Source: Silurus meridionalis (Eukaryota > Chordata > Actinopteri > Siluriformes > Siluridae). Taken from it: 64,000 bases of DNA. Below, in pieces: positions 39,712 through 57,334 of this stretch. Below the pieces are notes generated by a model. It saw nothing but the letters and a program-made list of their open reading frames with translations. It was not told the origin of the DNA and did not search any database. Location of the stretch: the NCBI RefSeq assembly GCF_014805685.1, contig NC_060906.1:20436126-20500125 (forward strand). Direction: 5' to 3'. Made by a program: the position numbers and the translations under genes. How positions within the stretch are numbered: position 1 is the stretch's first letter; every line of letters starts with the position of its first letter.

Positions 39712-40797
39712 ATTACGTTAACCACCACAAAGTGCCAAATTCGTTCCTGGTTATGTTCATTACACTGAGCTGTTACCAGGACAAAGAACTCAATCACAAT
39801 AATAAATACTCCTTCACTAGCTCGTTGTAAAAGAACTTAATAATCCTGAATCTTTGCGATCTTTCTTTTTCGTTTCTTTTTTTTTTTTGGTCATAATAAT
39901 GCAAGATGAAATACTGCCAAGCGGTTTTCATTTCTGAAAAGATCACCTGTGAGACAAGAAGTTGCAAGAAAGAAGTTGAGAAGCTCTTGAGCAGTGCAGA
40001 AGCTGTTTTCTTTCTCTCTCTCTTTTTTTTTTTTTTATTCGCTCCTTTGTGCGGCAGAACTGACAGCCTGCCAGCACTCTGGAGGAAAAGCTTCAAAGAT
40101 TTTTAAAAAAGTCCAATCTAACAGGACCACAGCGAATGGCCAGTGTGAGCCTCGGGGAGAGAAGTGAGTCGACTCGGCCGAGCTTTTTAAAGGGCATCGT
40201 GCTACAAGTGTAAAAGGAAAATGTAGACGCATGATAAGAAGCTAATCAGGTTTTTTTTTTGAAGGAGTGATGGATGGAAGGCTTATCAAAAATACTATTA
40301 ATGCAAGCTTTATCCAGGTTCAGCAGTTCGGTACCTGAGCATTAACAAAAAACATATACCCAGGTTTATAAACATTACAATTTAAGAATTTGATCTCTGT
40401 TATTCAGATTTATGATTTATTTAATAGATTTCTTTTCTTTGTACAAATTTACATTGGGAGACAATTATGAAGACACTTTCTACTTTCAACACTCCATTCA
40501 ATTTATATTATAGAGTATAACCATATGCTGTTTGGTACTTCTAATGCCTTAAACACCTTATAAAACTTTATAGTACCTCACTAGTATTTGGAGTTTTATA
40601 TTATAATTCTTTGCTCCAATATTCATATAATTTTATAGCGTTTCTTTCACAGTAGCAGAAAATCAGCAGTGTATGTTATCTGGGCCATTTCTAGATGATG
40701 TGTTGTAAATGTTCATAAAGTTGTTAATAAAAATGTCTTATAATTGTTATTTCTGGCCAGTTGACTTCTTTTTTCAAGCACGCTAGTTAATCATATA
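39712..40797. other. No recognised feature
   Basis: T-rich tracts near 39870 and 40020. No exon recognised. Confidence 0.35.
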
Positions 40798-41563
40798 GCG
40801 TATTTTTAAGTTTTGAACCCCGCGGCTTAAACAACGAAGCGGCTTATTTATGAATTTTTCCTGGGTTTTTCCCGGTTTCACAAACTTCAAGCCAAAAAAC
40901 TGAACCCCATAACATTAGACCAATAAAATTTCCGAACGGAAATGAAAAAACGCACCTCACCTGTGTTCTGAGCTGCACGGCATCAGGAGAAAAAACTTTT
41001 TTTTAAACGCACAACGATGACAAAAGATAAACTCTCCAGAGAAACAGTTGTGAAAGGAAGGAGGAAGACAGTGAACAATGACTTTCTTGGTAGGCTACTG
41101 TTTAGATACAAGTCGTTGTAGCGCGTTGAGTCTGGGTGAAGGGAGAGCTCGCTAACTCCAGTTGCAACAGAAATCATATAAGCAGAGACAGGTTTCCAAA
41201 ACTCGTGCTTTTTTTATTTGTCTTGGCAACAGCGTTACGGGTTAGTTAAAGAAACTTAGAAATGAGCATCAGAAAATAATAAGGACATATTCCTCGGTCT
41301 TGCACACATGCAGTAATACCGGAAAAGTGCGGCGCCAGGCTATTCCCAAAATGCCGCTATGCTCCTAAAGGAAGCGCAACACCGTGTAACAGACACTGTC
41401 TTTCGTTAAAGCCTGTGTAAAGTTCATTAGTTTTCAGACAACTATCTGAAGGGACAAGCGGCTTATAGACAGGTGCGGCTTATTTATGTTTAAGATAAAA
41501 TCTTTGTCAAATTCAGTGGGTGCAGCTTATATATGCGTGCGCTTTATAGTCCGGAAATTACGG
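40798..41563 (-). mobile_element. Pogo-derived MITE family M, copy M5 (full length)
   Basis: 766 bp, reverse orientation of M2, with which it shares nearly the whole length. Both terminal TA-side bases have mutated (gcgtattttt at the left, ttacggtg at the right). It lacks the NMDE-TTGHEN part that M4 keeps. Confidence 0.85.
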
Positions 41564-44409
<2,846 letters not shown>

Positions 44410-44517
44410 TTATCTTTGATTCACAAATATATAACATGTTTATACTATCTGTATATACACAGGGCAGTGTGAACAGTACATAATATTGTATAATATTGTA
44501 AAACACACATTTTATAT

Positions 44518-44550
<33 letters not shown>

Positions 44551-44760
44551 AAATTTATATTTTTATACAAATATTTTTTATAATAATACATAATATATTT
44601 TTTTAATAATTTTTAATATTTATTTATAGAAACACCATGTGCCATTATAAAGTGTTATTATTTATTTTTTACAAAAATATCTGTAAATAAATGTGCACAT
44701 TATGATTTAGTATCTTGTAGAACCACCTTTTAGCAGCAATGATATGAATTAATGGCATTC

Positions 44761-44842
<82 letters not shown>

Positions 44843-44883
44843 CATCTATCCATCCATCCATCCATCCATCCATCCATCCATCC

Positions 44884-44966
<83 letters not shown>

Positions 44967-44981
44967 CATCTATCTATCTAC
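44761..44981. repeat. (TATC)n(CATC)n(TATC)n microsatellite
   Basis: 221 bp of tetranucleotide units, with a CATC core at about 44839-44885. It begins 433 bp from exon 3 inside intron 2. Confidence 0.97.
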
Positions 44982-45059
44982 TATTACTGGTAGCAGAAAT
45001 TGAATTCATTATCATATAAACAATGTCTCAGTGTACTACTCATCTACTGTGCTATTGTT

Positions 45060-45235
45060 CTAACTGTACTGTATTGTGCTATTTGCTAAAATGTTTGCAG
45101 ATGTGTACAGTACTTTAAGTGTACATTCCGCTTTGTTCCCAGAGAAACACCTTGTCCTTTGTCTACATTCTCCGCCGGATGTATACGGTTGAAATGACAA
45201 TATAAGCCACTTGACCTGACTTCAAAACACAAAAC
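45060..45235 (+). repeat. LINE-like 3' end with TTGAC repeats
   Basis: Ends in ggttgaaatgacaatataag followed by ccacttgacctgacttc. The same kind of end, better preserved, lies at 53.97-54.01 kb. A polyadenylation-like signal followed by a short TTGAC repeat suggests the 3' end of a retrotransposon; the family is not identified. Confidence 0.5.
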
Positions 45236-47280
45236 CCCGGAAGAAAAAATAATGCGCCTGACATAGCGCTTAGAAAGTCACATGATCATAATGAACCAGG
45301 CTGAACTTGTGCTAGGAACTTTTTCCCCCCTCAATATGATAACTTCTGTTAATTGTTGTGTCTTTTCTGTCTTCTGAGTTAAGTCACTGGTGTAAAAGTG
45401 ATTTTAGATTGATCCTGGTTAAATAAAGTTTATAGAGGAATTCACTGGAATATTAAGAAAACCCCGTGGAAGTGTTGCTTTTCTCACACATTCTTTTAAA
45501 TATTATCTACAGTTTATTGCATTTTTGAAAACTCAGGTCTCTGGGTCGTCTGATACAAAGTTAAATGCGCTTCCTGGAATTAATTTGTACAGAAGAAACG
45601 GCGCGGGACCTCTGTTACCGCAGGATATAAAGGAATTTTTTTACCACCATGTCAATTCGAATAGGATACACTAGATTGCCTGGGGTTATTTTTACAATTT
45701 CGTTCGGAGAAGGTGAAATGTGGCATAATCGTGACAAAAGCGAGCGTTCGGTAAACAAACGACTGGCATAGCGCACTCAGCCGTGACTAAAGTCCCAGAG
45801 ATGTTCTGCTAATAACTACATCACCTCACTTCCTTATGTAAAAGGAATCCCGTCCGAATAGGGCTTAAGATCAAACCTGGACCGCGAGAGAAATAAATAT
45901 TTATACACAGAAGTGATTTAACGGTAGAGTACGACGCTCAATGCGTAATTAATTCTGTCATCCGTGTACCCCAAGGCGTCCTCGAACAGATCCGAGATCG
46001 GCTTTTGCCCGCTGAAGCCGAGAAGCCGTGTAGGAGTGTGTGTAGGAGTGTTTTCAGCACACGTGTTCTCTACTGTGTGTGTTGAAGCTTTCAAAACATC
46101 ATGATACAAAGCAGGAACAATGAGTCAAATATGAGCAAGAAAAAGAAAAAAAAACTCAGGCTGTTAAACACTTTGTATGTCCTTCAGAAGGAAATGAGAA
46201 TCATGGGAAATAAATTGCTATTGAAATAGTAGCAGACGTAACTCGACGTGACTCGTATCAGTGACAGAGTTAGGCCGTACCTGCTCTTTAGATCGAATCG
46301 TACGTAGCTGATGTGACTGAAATGAAAAAGAAGTAGACGGAAATGGAAAATCAATTCATGTTACCTGCGAGGAACCGAGCCAAAAATCTACGTCTGTTAC
46401 AGCACACAGAGCAAGAAAAGATGAGCGTTGTTCTCTAAACTGGCTCACGTTCCAAGTGTTTATTTATTTCTCCTCCAATTCAGTTGTTGTATAAAAACTT
46501 CAGAAGGAACGAGCCAATCTAACTCAATGAAAAAACGACCTTAAGAGAATTGAAGCCCGCGCCGTGCTTCTTTCCGTCAACAAAGCGCCGTAAACAGCTA
46601 ATCAATCCTAGCAAGCCTTGAGAACATGACTAAGATGGATGCTGTGCAGCTTTATAGTGCCATAATGTGCCATACTAAACCAGGATTTTTGTTGACAATG
46701 GCCTTGGAAAGGTCTCAGGTGCAGAAAAGATTTTTCTCATTTACACATCGCACTGGGGGTCTGCAAAACCAAGGCTGGAGGGTGTGACATGACTCCATAT
46801 CCACAGCTAGCAACAATTAATATCCTGAAGCTGCAGCTTCCACACAGGGCCATATGATAAAAAAGCCTCCCACAGATCTTACGATGAGAGAAAAACTGAA
46901 CCGCACCATTGACTCCAATTAGAACAGCTTGATGTGTCATGTTCACTTGAAAGGGTTTGGGATGGAGAAGGTCCTGAGGTTCTGGAAGTTGTTTCATGCA
47001 GTCTATTTGTATTTCACTTTCGATGGTATAAAAAAAGGGTGCAGACTGAACAACAAATTATTTTTTATCAGTTTCAAATGTGAGTTGCTGTCAGGACTGA
47101 GAAACTTCATGCTATGATAATCGCCTCAGCCAAGTATTTGTGCATACTGAATAATAACAACGTTGCATATTGTTGCACACATTTATTCTGTATGAAAAGT
47201 TTGAGTTGTGTTTTTATTTGTACTTTTTCTTTTAAACCTGTGCTCTGATCCCTTCTTCCTGACAAGCTGAGATATGCAAT

Positions 47281-47820
47281 ATTTATTCATTTATCTGTTC
47301 ATTTGTTTATTCATTCGTTCATCCACCAATTCGTACATTTTTTCGCTTGTTTGTACGTTCATTCATTCATTTCCTCATTCCTTCCTTCCTTCATTCTTGC
47401 ATTTCTACCTTCATTCATTTATTCCTTCCTTCCTTTTCTCGCCCATTCATTCCTTTAACGATTCCTTAATTTCTTTCTTCATTCTTTCCTTCCTTTATTT
47501 ATTCATTTTCCTCCTTCCTTCATTTCTTCTTTTCTTCAGCCACCCATTTCATCTTTCATTCCTTCTCTTTTTCAGTCCGTCCTTCATTCAATCATTCCCT
47601 CCTTCCTTGCTTTATCCATTCATTCCTTCAATCCTTTATTCCTTCTTTCCTTCTCTTCTTTCTTTATTCCTTCTTTCATACCATCCTTTCTTCCTTCATC
47701 CTGTCCTTTGTTCCTTCATCCCGTCCTTTGTTCCTTCACCCCTTCCTTCCTTTATCCTTTTCTTCCTTCCATCCATTTATTCCTTTCTTCCTTCCTTCCT
47801 TTCTTCCTTCCTTCCTTCCA
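47281..47820. repeat. 540-bp polypyrimidine block (TTCC/ATTC units)
   Basis: Long run of degenerate cttccttcattc-type units on the plus strand, so the NKAIN sense strand is purine-rich. A frame of 222 codons of F/S/P/L crosses it and is an artefact of composition. Confidence 0.9.
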
Positions 47821-49032
47821 CGTTGTTCCTTCACCTGCTTATAGCGTTGCAATGGGTTTTCATCCAATTATTTATCTCTGCCTATAAAAGAGTGAGTTCT
47901 CCTGTAGTCCTGCTTTCTCAAATCTTCAGGAGACTCTGCTGAAATAGATCTTTTCCCCACCACTAGCTTTCTTTCTAACACCATTCCTCTCACCATCTAA
48001 CATCACTAACTAGCAGCTATAACTCAGAGAAACATCTTGTGATCTTGACATCTTGTACTTGTGAATGGGACTGGAGTATCTTCACCACCAATAGTTTAAT
48101 AACTGCTTGCTGTACAGATGGACTTTATCTCAGAACTCAATGCTAATCATAGAATATTTTACTCTACAGCATCCTAAACTTTTACAATCAGAGACCTTTT
48201 GAAATGTCTACAAAAGACCCAATAATGCATGGCCTCTTAGGTCTTCCATATATTACAGTAGACAGAAAAAGAGAGAAGCAACGTCTCAGCGATATTGGCT
48301 ACAGCGTGATGTGACACCGATTCCCATACCCAATAACAGCAAAACTAATTCAGATTTCTTTTATCTTTCTTCTTACCAGTTAGGATGTAAGATAAAAAAG
48401 AGCAGCTTTTGCTTCTGAAGCTGGAGGCCAAAAAAGAAATCTGCTTTATATTGGTAAGCTGACAGAGCCTGAGTGTGATAACCTTGTCCTTCAGAACATC
48501 GATATCTTGCAGTAGTGCACAGGTCGGGAAAAAAAAAGTCTTGGATTTTAAATGACCGTTAGACCTCATTTTGCTGACATGCTGTCATAACAAGAGGCTT
48601 ATTTTCAGCCAGACATCACACATCACATATTATCAGGAGTCTCATCCTGTTAAAAATGAATGATTGTCCTCAGTGGTATGGCATCGGATACGGTCATCAT
48701 CTCACCGTATCTTCATGGCTGAGCACAGATATGTGGGACTCGCTAATATAAACAGAGGCACAGTAGAGCTTGTTTTCAGGCAAGATAAGCTCTGAGAGTA
48801 CAGAGTTGAATGTCTAATATCTACTTTTAAAAAGAATTGATTCTTCTCGCTCAGGGTTCTCTGGTTGTCCCTCTTGGCACAACTACAATGTTTTCCCAAA
48901 GTGTTTCCTTTTTAGAAAGGATAAAAACACTTATTTATTCCATAAACCTTAAAGGAACACTAATTTGTAAAAACACGAGGTCCAAAAAGTTTGAAAGTAA
49001 TAAATCATTTTACCCAAATGAGATTCAACCCA

Positions 49033-49055
49033 GATATAGATATAGATATAGATAG

Positions 49056-49093
<38 letters not shown>

Positions 49094-49095
49094 GC
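49033..49095. repeat. (GATATA)n and (GA)n microsatellite
   Basis: GATATA units at 49033-49053, then GA-rich units to 49095. It lies about 125 bp from exon 2. Confidence 0.9.
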
Positions 49096-49176
49096 CTTTA
49101 GATGAAGGTAATAATAATGTTTAAGCATTTAACAGTGTTTAAAGCAATTTTTTTATATATAGAAAAAAACATATTA

Positions 49177-51009
<1,833 letters not shown>

Positions 51010-51024
51010 TACTGATATACTATA

Positions 51025-51480
51025 TGAAAAATAGTATTGGGACACCTGACTTTTCCAGCCAAACTGTTATCACACAATTGTATATGGTTGTGGAAGCATT
51101 ACATTTTCCCTTCACTTGAACTAGAAGACCTAAACCTGTTCCAGCATAACGATGCCCCTGTGCTCAATGAAGCTCCATGAGGATATGCTTTACATGGGTT
51201 GGAGTGGAAGATCTTGAGTGGCCTGCTTTAGAGATTCATCAACCCTATTAAACACCTTAGGGATGAATTGGAACGCTGACTGCACCCCAGGTCTCCTCAC
51301 CTTACCAACATCATTACCTCACTTTAATAACATCCTTCTTGACAAATCTTGACACTTTAAAATCTAGTGGAGCATATTCCCAGAAAAGTGGAGGATATTA
51401 TAACAGCTAATAGGGGACTAAATGATGAATTGGATAATCAGAAAGTCTTACACAAACATTTGTCCATCAAATGTATATGC
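51025..51480 (+). mobile_element. Tc1-like fossil (family T), nearly complete
   Basis: Begins 'tagtattgggacacctgact', passes 'gaagctccatgaggatatgc' and 'aacaccttagggatgaattg' (relic of H-L-W-D-E-L), and ends near 'caaacatttgtccatcaa'. Many changes; no open frame. Confidence 0.65.
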
Positions 51481-52344
51481 ACAACTTTTTCTCAAAACAA
51501 ATGTGCCGCTCATAATGGGGCAAAACATAATTTCATTTACATTAGGTGAAATTGGTTTAATCATACCAAATAAAAATAATACATAATAGGCTAGTTTTCT
51601 TTTCAATAGCTGTTAAACCTCTATATCCTTCTTACTTTTGTAGTTGCTGCTGAGTTGCCAAACAACTACAAAAGCCCCCAAATCTCAAAATTGTCTTAAA
51701 TGTACAAGCGACTAATTATCTTGAGAATGTCCGGATATTAAACATAGGAACTTCATGTCATAGTGTTGGATAATGTTTAACATGAGCATGTGTTAAAGAA
51801 AAAAGCTGCGAGTTGGCTTCGGTGTCAAACACATTGTGTGAGTCACGTTAAGGTGACTTAGTGAGAGAAAAAACAAGTGTGCAGATAATCTTGACATAAC
51901 TGGGCATGACTTCATGCCACAGATTCATCATCAGGCTGTACTATAGCTTCTGTTCACACTTATGCTTGAGTCAGAGTGGTCCTCCAGGATGAAACTTTCC
52001 TAGCATGGTGGTAGAAAATCGCATCGGGTAAAGGGCTGCACAAAAAGTAGTCTCCCCAAAGACATTTAAAACCTACCTAGCTAAAAAAAAAACTAATCAT
52101 ATTTGGGCAGGTTGTTGGGAAACTATGTGAATAAAGTGAACCAGACTAATCAGTTCAGTTTGTAAACAGGCTCCTGTGCCAACACCAACACCGGGAACAC
52201 AACATTTCTCCTGCTTCTAACACCAACTTGTAGGACAAAATGTTCACTTTATGCCTTATATATCCCATTAATCAACAGATGCCATGATGGAGAGATAATC
52301 AGTATATTTTTCACTTACTGGTCATACTGTTATAATGTTATGCC

Positions 52345-52349
<5 letters not shown>
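51481..52349. other. No recognised feature
   Basis: Intron 1 sequence, AT-rich, with no repeat family assigned. Confidence 0.35.

Positions 52350-52416
<67 letters not shown>
52350..52416. repeat. (TA)n microsatellite
   Basis: About 33 TA units. Confidence 0.95.
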
Positions 52417-52418
<2 letters not shown>

Positions 52419-53357
52419 TTGATAGGGATTTATACATAGTATATATATTTTTTTATAAAATGTGCAAGTATGAGGTAATGAGTAGAGACCAGCTCAGTGC
52501 AAATGACACATTGTGCAAATATAGACATGTATTGTGCAGAGAAATGAGGCAAAAAAATGTCCAGTTACCATCAGGCGTCTATACAGAGATCACATAGTGC
52601 CTGAAAAAAGCAAAATGTGCAGAGGCGCAAGTAGAAAATTAGGTATAAGGCAATTAGCATGAAAGTGCAAATGATAGTTATGCAATCACCATTAATAATT
52701 TACAGTACATATTTATTTATTTTAGACTGCAAATGTATAGTTTAATAAAGTAAATCTACAGTTCAGAAATGTTACAGTGAAATGAACAGGACCTTGATTA
52801 AATGCTGCTAGTGAGACTGATATGAATGATGCTGAACAAAGTCAGAATTGATGTTTTAATTCAGACATAGAATCATTTAAAATAAGTGTCACGTTACAGC
52901 ACAACTCAAACCCTCTTCCCAGGTAACTGCATGGCTTTCAAACATGGTCAGCACACTTCACAGCTCTCTCATTCACCATTATACTGATTGATTGACTCAT
53001 GCACAGGATAAAGCGACAGTGTTTCATTCACCACATTGTGAAGTATATGTTCAGTAGCATGATAGGCTCTGTTGTTATCAAGCCTTTCATGTTGTGTTTG
53101 CCTCAGTCATTTTGATTCTTGCTTGCTGTAGTGTGTCCCGTTTACCAAAAGCCTGACCCTTGCCTGTATTTGGGTTTTAAACTTGATTCTTGTTTCAGAT
53201 ACTTTACAGATACTGTTTTTTCATTAAACGGCCCAAACTTGCAAATGCATACATCTTCATTATATAACAATTTGGCAGTAATGTTATTCTGAGAATAACA
53301 GATCTAAGAAGATCATTGGAGTCTCTCTCTCTCTTCTATCGCATCCACGCATCCACG

Positions 53358-53360
<3 letters not shown>
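52417..53360. other. Repeat-like intronic sequence
   Basis: The part 52470-52640 has many 'gtgcaaat'/'tgtgcag' words also seen at 61.2-61.3 kb. A 109-bp segment (52916-53024) is duplicated at 57.65 kb. The part 53100-53225 resembles the sequence at 63.36-63.47 kb (tttgggtttt.aacttgattc). Confidence 0.4.
52916..53024 (+). repeat. 109-bp segment duplicated at 57649-57757
   Basis: Starts ttcccaggtaactgcatggc and ends ataaagcgacagtgttt. The second copy has the same length and seven differences by eye. Confidence 0.85.

Positions 53361-53406
<46 letters not shown>
53361..53406. repeat. (CA)n microsatellite
   Basis: About 23 CA units. Confidence 0.97.
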
Positions 53407-53407
<1 letters not shown>

Positions 53408-53479
53408 CATTCGGGCATCACATCCACATAGTGTAACAGTTTTTTCCCTCGAGAGATCAGGTTCCTCAACACAGAAGTG

Positions 53480-54010
53480 AACTGAACTCACATACACACT
53501 CACTCAACTGTGTGCTACTGAACTGCTACAATCCTAAACTCTAACACACTCAATAATCATCTTACAACTCAATGTCTACACATCCATGTCTTCAGCACCA
53601 CCCATTTTATATTATAACTATACTAAATCTGTTTAAAATGCTGTTTCGCACAACTATTTGTGTCTGCAGTTACAAGTATACTTGTTTACAGTTTCGTTTT
53701 TGCACATTGTAATGTATAACACATCAAACAGTCTTGTCGGCACTATTTTTTATGTTTTGCGTATCTGTCCTACACTGTCTTGTATTGTCGGTTTGCACTA
53801 GGATGCACACAATGCACTTAATATGGCTCAGACGACTTTCTTTAGTCCTTTGCTCTGTGTTCTGTATATAGCTCTACTGTATGCTGTGTGATGCAGCTCT
53901 ATATTGTTTTAGGGAGCTTCAGGATTCGGGAGAAACCTTGTCTTATTTCACTGTGTACTGCATCAGCTGTATATGGCTGAAATGACAATAAAAGCTTCTT
54001 GACTTGACTT
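53480..54010 (+). repeat. LINE-like 3' untranslated end
   Basis: Ends 'atatggctgaaatgacaata' followed by aaagcttcttgacttgacttc. Together with the similar end at 45.2 kb, this looks like the 3' end of a fish non-LTR element with a short TTGAC tail. No coding part was recognised. Confidence 0.5.
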
Positions 54011-55074
54011 CTTTCATAAAAAGATTTAACTAGAAATACAGAGGAACATTAGATATGGGGTTTACTGCAGGATAATAAACGAAATCTTTAATTTCCAATT
54101 TTTTTTTCTATAAAAAAAACAAACGTATTTCCTATGCTATCATATGTAGCTATGAAACCACACCAAACAGGCTAGAAGTGCACACCTCTATTGCTAGATT
54201 CATTATTATAATTAAGGCTATGCAACTTTTCTCCTCAACTCGGCACAATTTACTGTTCACCAAGCTGTAAAAACATAAAAAGATGCTTTCTTCAATCAGA
54301 CATCTATTACTAGCTAGTGAGCATAACAGAGTTAATCAGATAAAACCCTTCTGTCTAGGGTTCAGCGCTGACCAGCTGGTGACCACCCCCTGGGGACTCG
54401 TCTCCCGTTGTCTTTTCCAAACCAGGAGCCTCTACTGGTGTACATCTGGCAAGCAAGTGTATTCTGCACACACTCCCTGCATCATCCATCATAATAAACA
54501 CGGCTCTGCTGACATGGAACACCGCTGGCACGCCTCACATGGGCAAAGTTATTAAGAAGGATATGGCTAATTAAGACATTTTCACACTCGTGCAGTCTAG
54601 GTGGGCACGTTTTGTGTTTTGGTGCAAATTCTCTTTCCACTTCTCTCCGCAGTGTCCTCTCTTTGTGTACTACGCTGTAATGTTTCGCCCGAGACTTGGA
54701 GCACTCGATGACACGGAGGACATCTTCGGCGCTGGAGTTGGGTTTTTTCGCCGTAATTGCAGAGCCCTTTTTTGTCGTTTTGTTTTTTCGCACACCTGAA
54801 TCCGGTGCGTTCTCTCCAGTTGCTTTGGCACCTCTCCATGCTGCCTCACTAATCATTTCATAAAGCAGACGGCTTAAAAGATGGCTGATGTTTTACCATC
54901 TGTTCCCTTAACAGCTTCAACAGAAATCAACTCAGGAAATAATGCCGGGAAATCTTGACGCTCAAGCTCTTCATGACACTATGGAAACCTTTATTAGGGC
55001 GTGAAGGTGCATTGGGCAAAGTGTTCGGAGGTGAAAGCAAAACAACAGCAAAACTTTTCACCTATTTAAAGAAA
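54011..55074. other. No recognised gene
   Basis: The stretch 54280-55060 is comparatively GC-rich and repeat-free. Overlapping frames of 69-124 codons lack motifs. Confidence 0.35.
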
Positions 55075-55092
55075 TTTAAATAGGTGATCTTT

Positions 55093-55335
55093 CAGTTCCC
55101 TGATGGTCTAGTGGTTAGGATGCGGCGCTCTCACCACTGCGGCCCGGGTTCGATCCCCGGTCAGGGAACCAACCCCAGCCATTAGGGTTGCACAAGCCGT
55201 AGTGCCGGTCCCAAGCCCGGATAAATGGGAGGGTTGCATTAGGAAGGGCATCCAGCGTAAAAACATGTGCCAAATCAAACATGCGGATGGTCCGCTGTGG
55301 CGACCCCTAATGTGAGAAGCCGAAAGAAAGTTCAG
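55093..55335 (+). mobile_element. tRNA-Glu-derived SINE with target duplication
   Basis: The head at 55097-55168 is a 72-nt tRNA-like structure. Its 7-bp acceptor stem pairs tccctga with tcaggga. A-box ggtctagtggtta and B-box gggttcgatcc are present, and the anticodon loop contains CTC. It closely resembles vertebrate tRNA-Glu(CTC). A discriminator A is followed by CCA. The body and tail (gcgacccctaatgtgagaag, then ccgaaagaaag) match the SINE at 20.7 kb, and the tail matches the LINE at 5.1 kb. Flanks are tttaaataggtgatcttt (55075-55092) and its one-mismatch copy at 55336-55353. The tRNA part is a SINE head, not an independent tRNA gene. Confidence 0.92.
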
Positions 55336-55559
55336 TTTAAATAGTTGATCTTTATTATAGTCTAATAATTAAAAAAATCTATATAAAAAAGGTTTTTTAT
55401 GGCTTCACTACAGCTTACAGTATAGAAACATTTGCTCACAATGTATTAAATTGGATCATTTAAAATGTTTATGCATTATCCAATCTATGCATATTTTATG
55501 AGTATTATGTCTATCATGCTGCATTACACAATTTGTCCAATCACTCTAAGAGTACTTTA
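55336..55559. other. No recognised feature beyond the SINE target duplication
   Basis: AT-rich intronic sequence. Confidence 0.35.
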
Positions 55560-56290
55560 GATATAGGAATAATAGAGCATCAGAGATCGTACAAACAGTA
55601 CTAAGTAGAAGTACAGATCATGTTTTAAAAAACTCTGGTAAAAGTTAAAGTACTGACTATACTTTTTCATTCAAGTTAAAGTAAAGTAGTTTGGGATCTG
55701 ACTTGTACTTAAGTAAAAAGTAGTCATTACTACTACCTGTTTTAGTGTCATGCTGGTAACTGGACCTCACATCATATTTATATATTAATACAAAAGAATT
55801 TCAAATTTTGTTACCTAATACATTTATCCACCATATAGAACACAAGCAAGGAAGAGATGATGATGATCAGGTGATCAGGAAGGTGTTTGTTCTCAGTCAT
55901 GTTTCTATCGATGACTCCCTCTGTCTCATCAACGGTAGCCTCATACTTCTTCTTGCTCTCTGCCTGCTCATTGTGAGCTTCGTTAACTAGTCTATTTCTG
56001 TGGTGTGTGAGAACCAGGAAATGATACACCAGTGGTAGATTGACAAGAAATCGGTTGATGGGCCGAAAACGGTATCAAATATTGATAGTCACCAAATAGT
56101 TCAAAACTAAAGTAAAGAGTCTGGTTTAAAAATGTAAGAAGTAGAAAGTACAGATATTTGTGCAGAAAGATTTAATGAGTGAAAATTAAAAGTTGTTAGA
56201 AAAATCAATTGTGAAGTACTGATACCAGAAAAATCTACTTAAGTACAGCAACGAAATATTTTTACCTCATTACTTCCTCTCTCTGTACAG
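55560..56290. repeat. AAGTA-rich dispersed repeat K, interrupted
   Basis: Outer parts carry 'cttgtacttaagtaaaaagt' (about 55708) and 'atctacttaagtacagcaac' (about 56234). The middle (55745-56085) is different and may be a later insertion. A minus-strand frame there contains NEAHNEQAESKKKYEATVDE, which I do not recognise. Confidence 0.45.
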
Positions 56291-57334
56291 TACAGCATTA
56301 ATCGCACACAACCATTGAGAAATTATTGCTCATTATTAACCAATGAACGCCACTAATTCCTGTACTTTTATACATTTTTTGGAGTATGTTATGAGAGCTG
56401 AACTGACAGTAAAAGCTTTTCCCAGACAGCCAGACTTGCTGGTAGAATCCACAAAGAAGGTAAAGCATTGAGAAATTTCAGTGCATCGGAAGGCAAAGGG
56501 TGAACATACTTGAAGGTCTTTTTTGGATAGACTGGCACTGAGTGCTCTGGGTGAAGACAGGACGTCCCATTATCGCTAATACGGCCCCCGAGGCCCGGTT
56601 CATCCCGCTTTTGTGTGACGCATTCACACATTGTGACAGCTTCATCAGATAATACTCAAGCAATTAGATGCAACAATATGGCTGGGAACAGCAGCTGTGA
56701 CAGTTTTGACTTGAAAATAATGGAAATAATGATAAGTAATATATTCCTCAAAGTATCTACTTCAAGATTTTCTCCAAGAAATGCTCTTTATGTGTTTGTC
56801 AAGCAGTTTGGTCTGGATATGAAAACTGCTGTATGGACATAGCATGATTTTATCATTGCTGTACTGTGTCTGTGTGTATGTTACTTATATTACTTAGATC
56901 TAAGTATATGACTTTGAGAAATGTTAATAATATGTTAATAATGGTTTACTTTTGGCAGTAAAAGGCAAAACACATCATAAACTAGTGAGTCCAGAAGTGG
57001 CTCTCAGACTTATATAAATCACACGGTGGTTGGTTTCTAATCTAGATTACTTGGCCCTTAACTTGATTCTAATAAAAGCAGACCTAGATTTTTTTTCGTG
57101 TGTGTGAATCAGACTACACATTTCATGCATATGAACATTTAGTTTTATTCATGTATGTTTATCAGGGAGTGTTGTGAGGCAAAAGCACACATTGTTAATG
57201 GAAATCTGAGACCACACCAAAAATCTGGATTCGTTTCCACCTTATACTGGAAAACGGTACTGAAATTGTGGAAAACATGGGGTGTTTGATATCTTGATTT
57301 TTCAAGACTCATTTTTACAGTTTTAAACAATATA
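56291..57334. other. No recognised feature
   Basis: Intron 1 sequence without a family motif or clear repeat. Confidence 0.35.

Noticed and set aside
47274..47942. 222-codon plus-strand frame rich in F, S, P and L
   Set aside because: It runs through the degenerate TTCC/ATTC pyrimidine block; the composition comes from the repeat and there is no family motif.
54482..54856. 124-codon minus-strand frame
   Set aside because: Overlapped by frames on both strands; no motif or signal supporting a coding exon.
55097..55168. Independent tRNA-Glu gene
   Set aside because: The tRNA-like sequence is the head of a SINE with a body, a LINE-like tail and a target duplication.
55811..56029. 72-codon minus-strand frame with an acidic, lysine-rich stretch
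   Set aside because: Lies inside an AAGTA-type repeat region, matches no family I know, and has no splice evidence.
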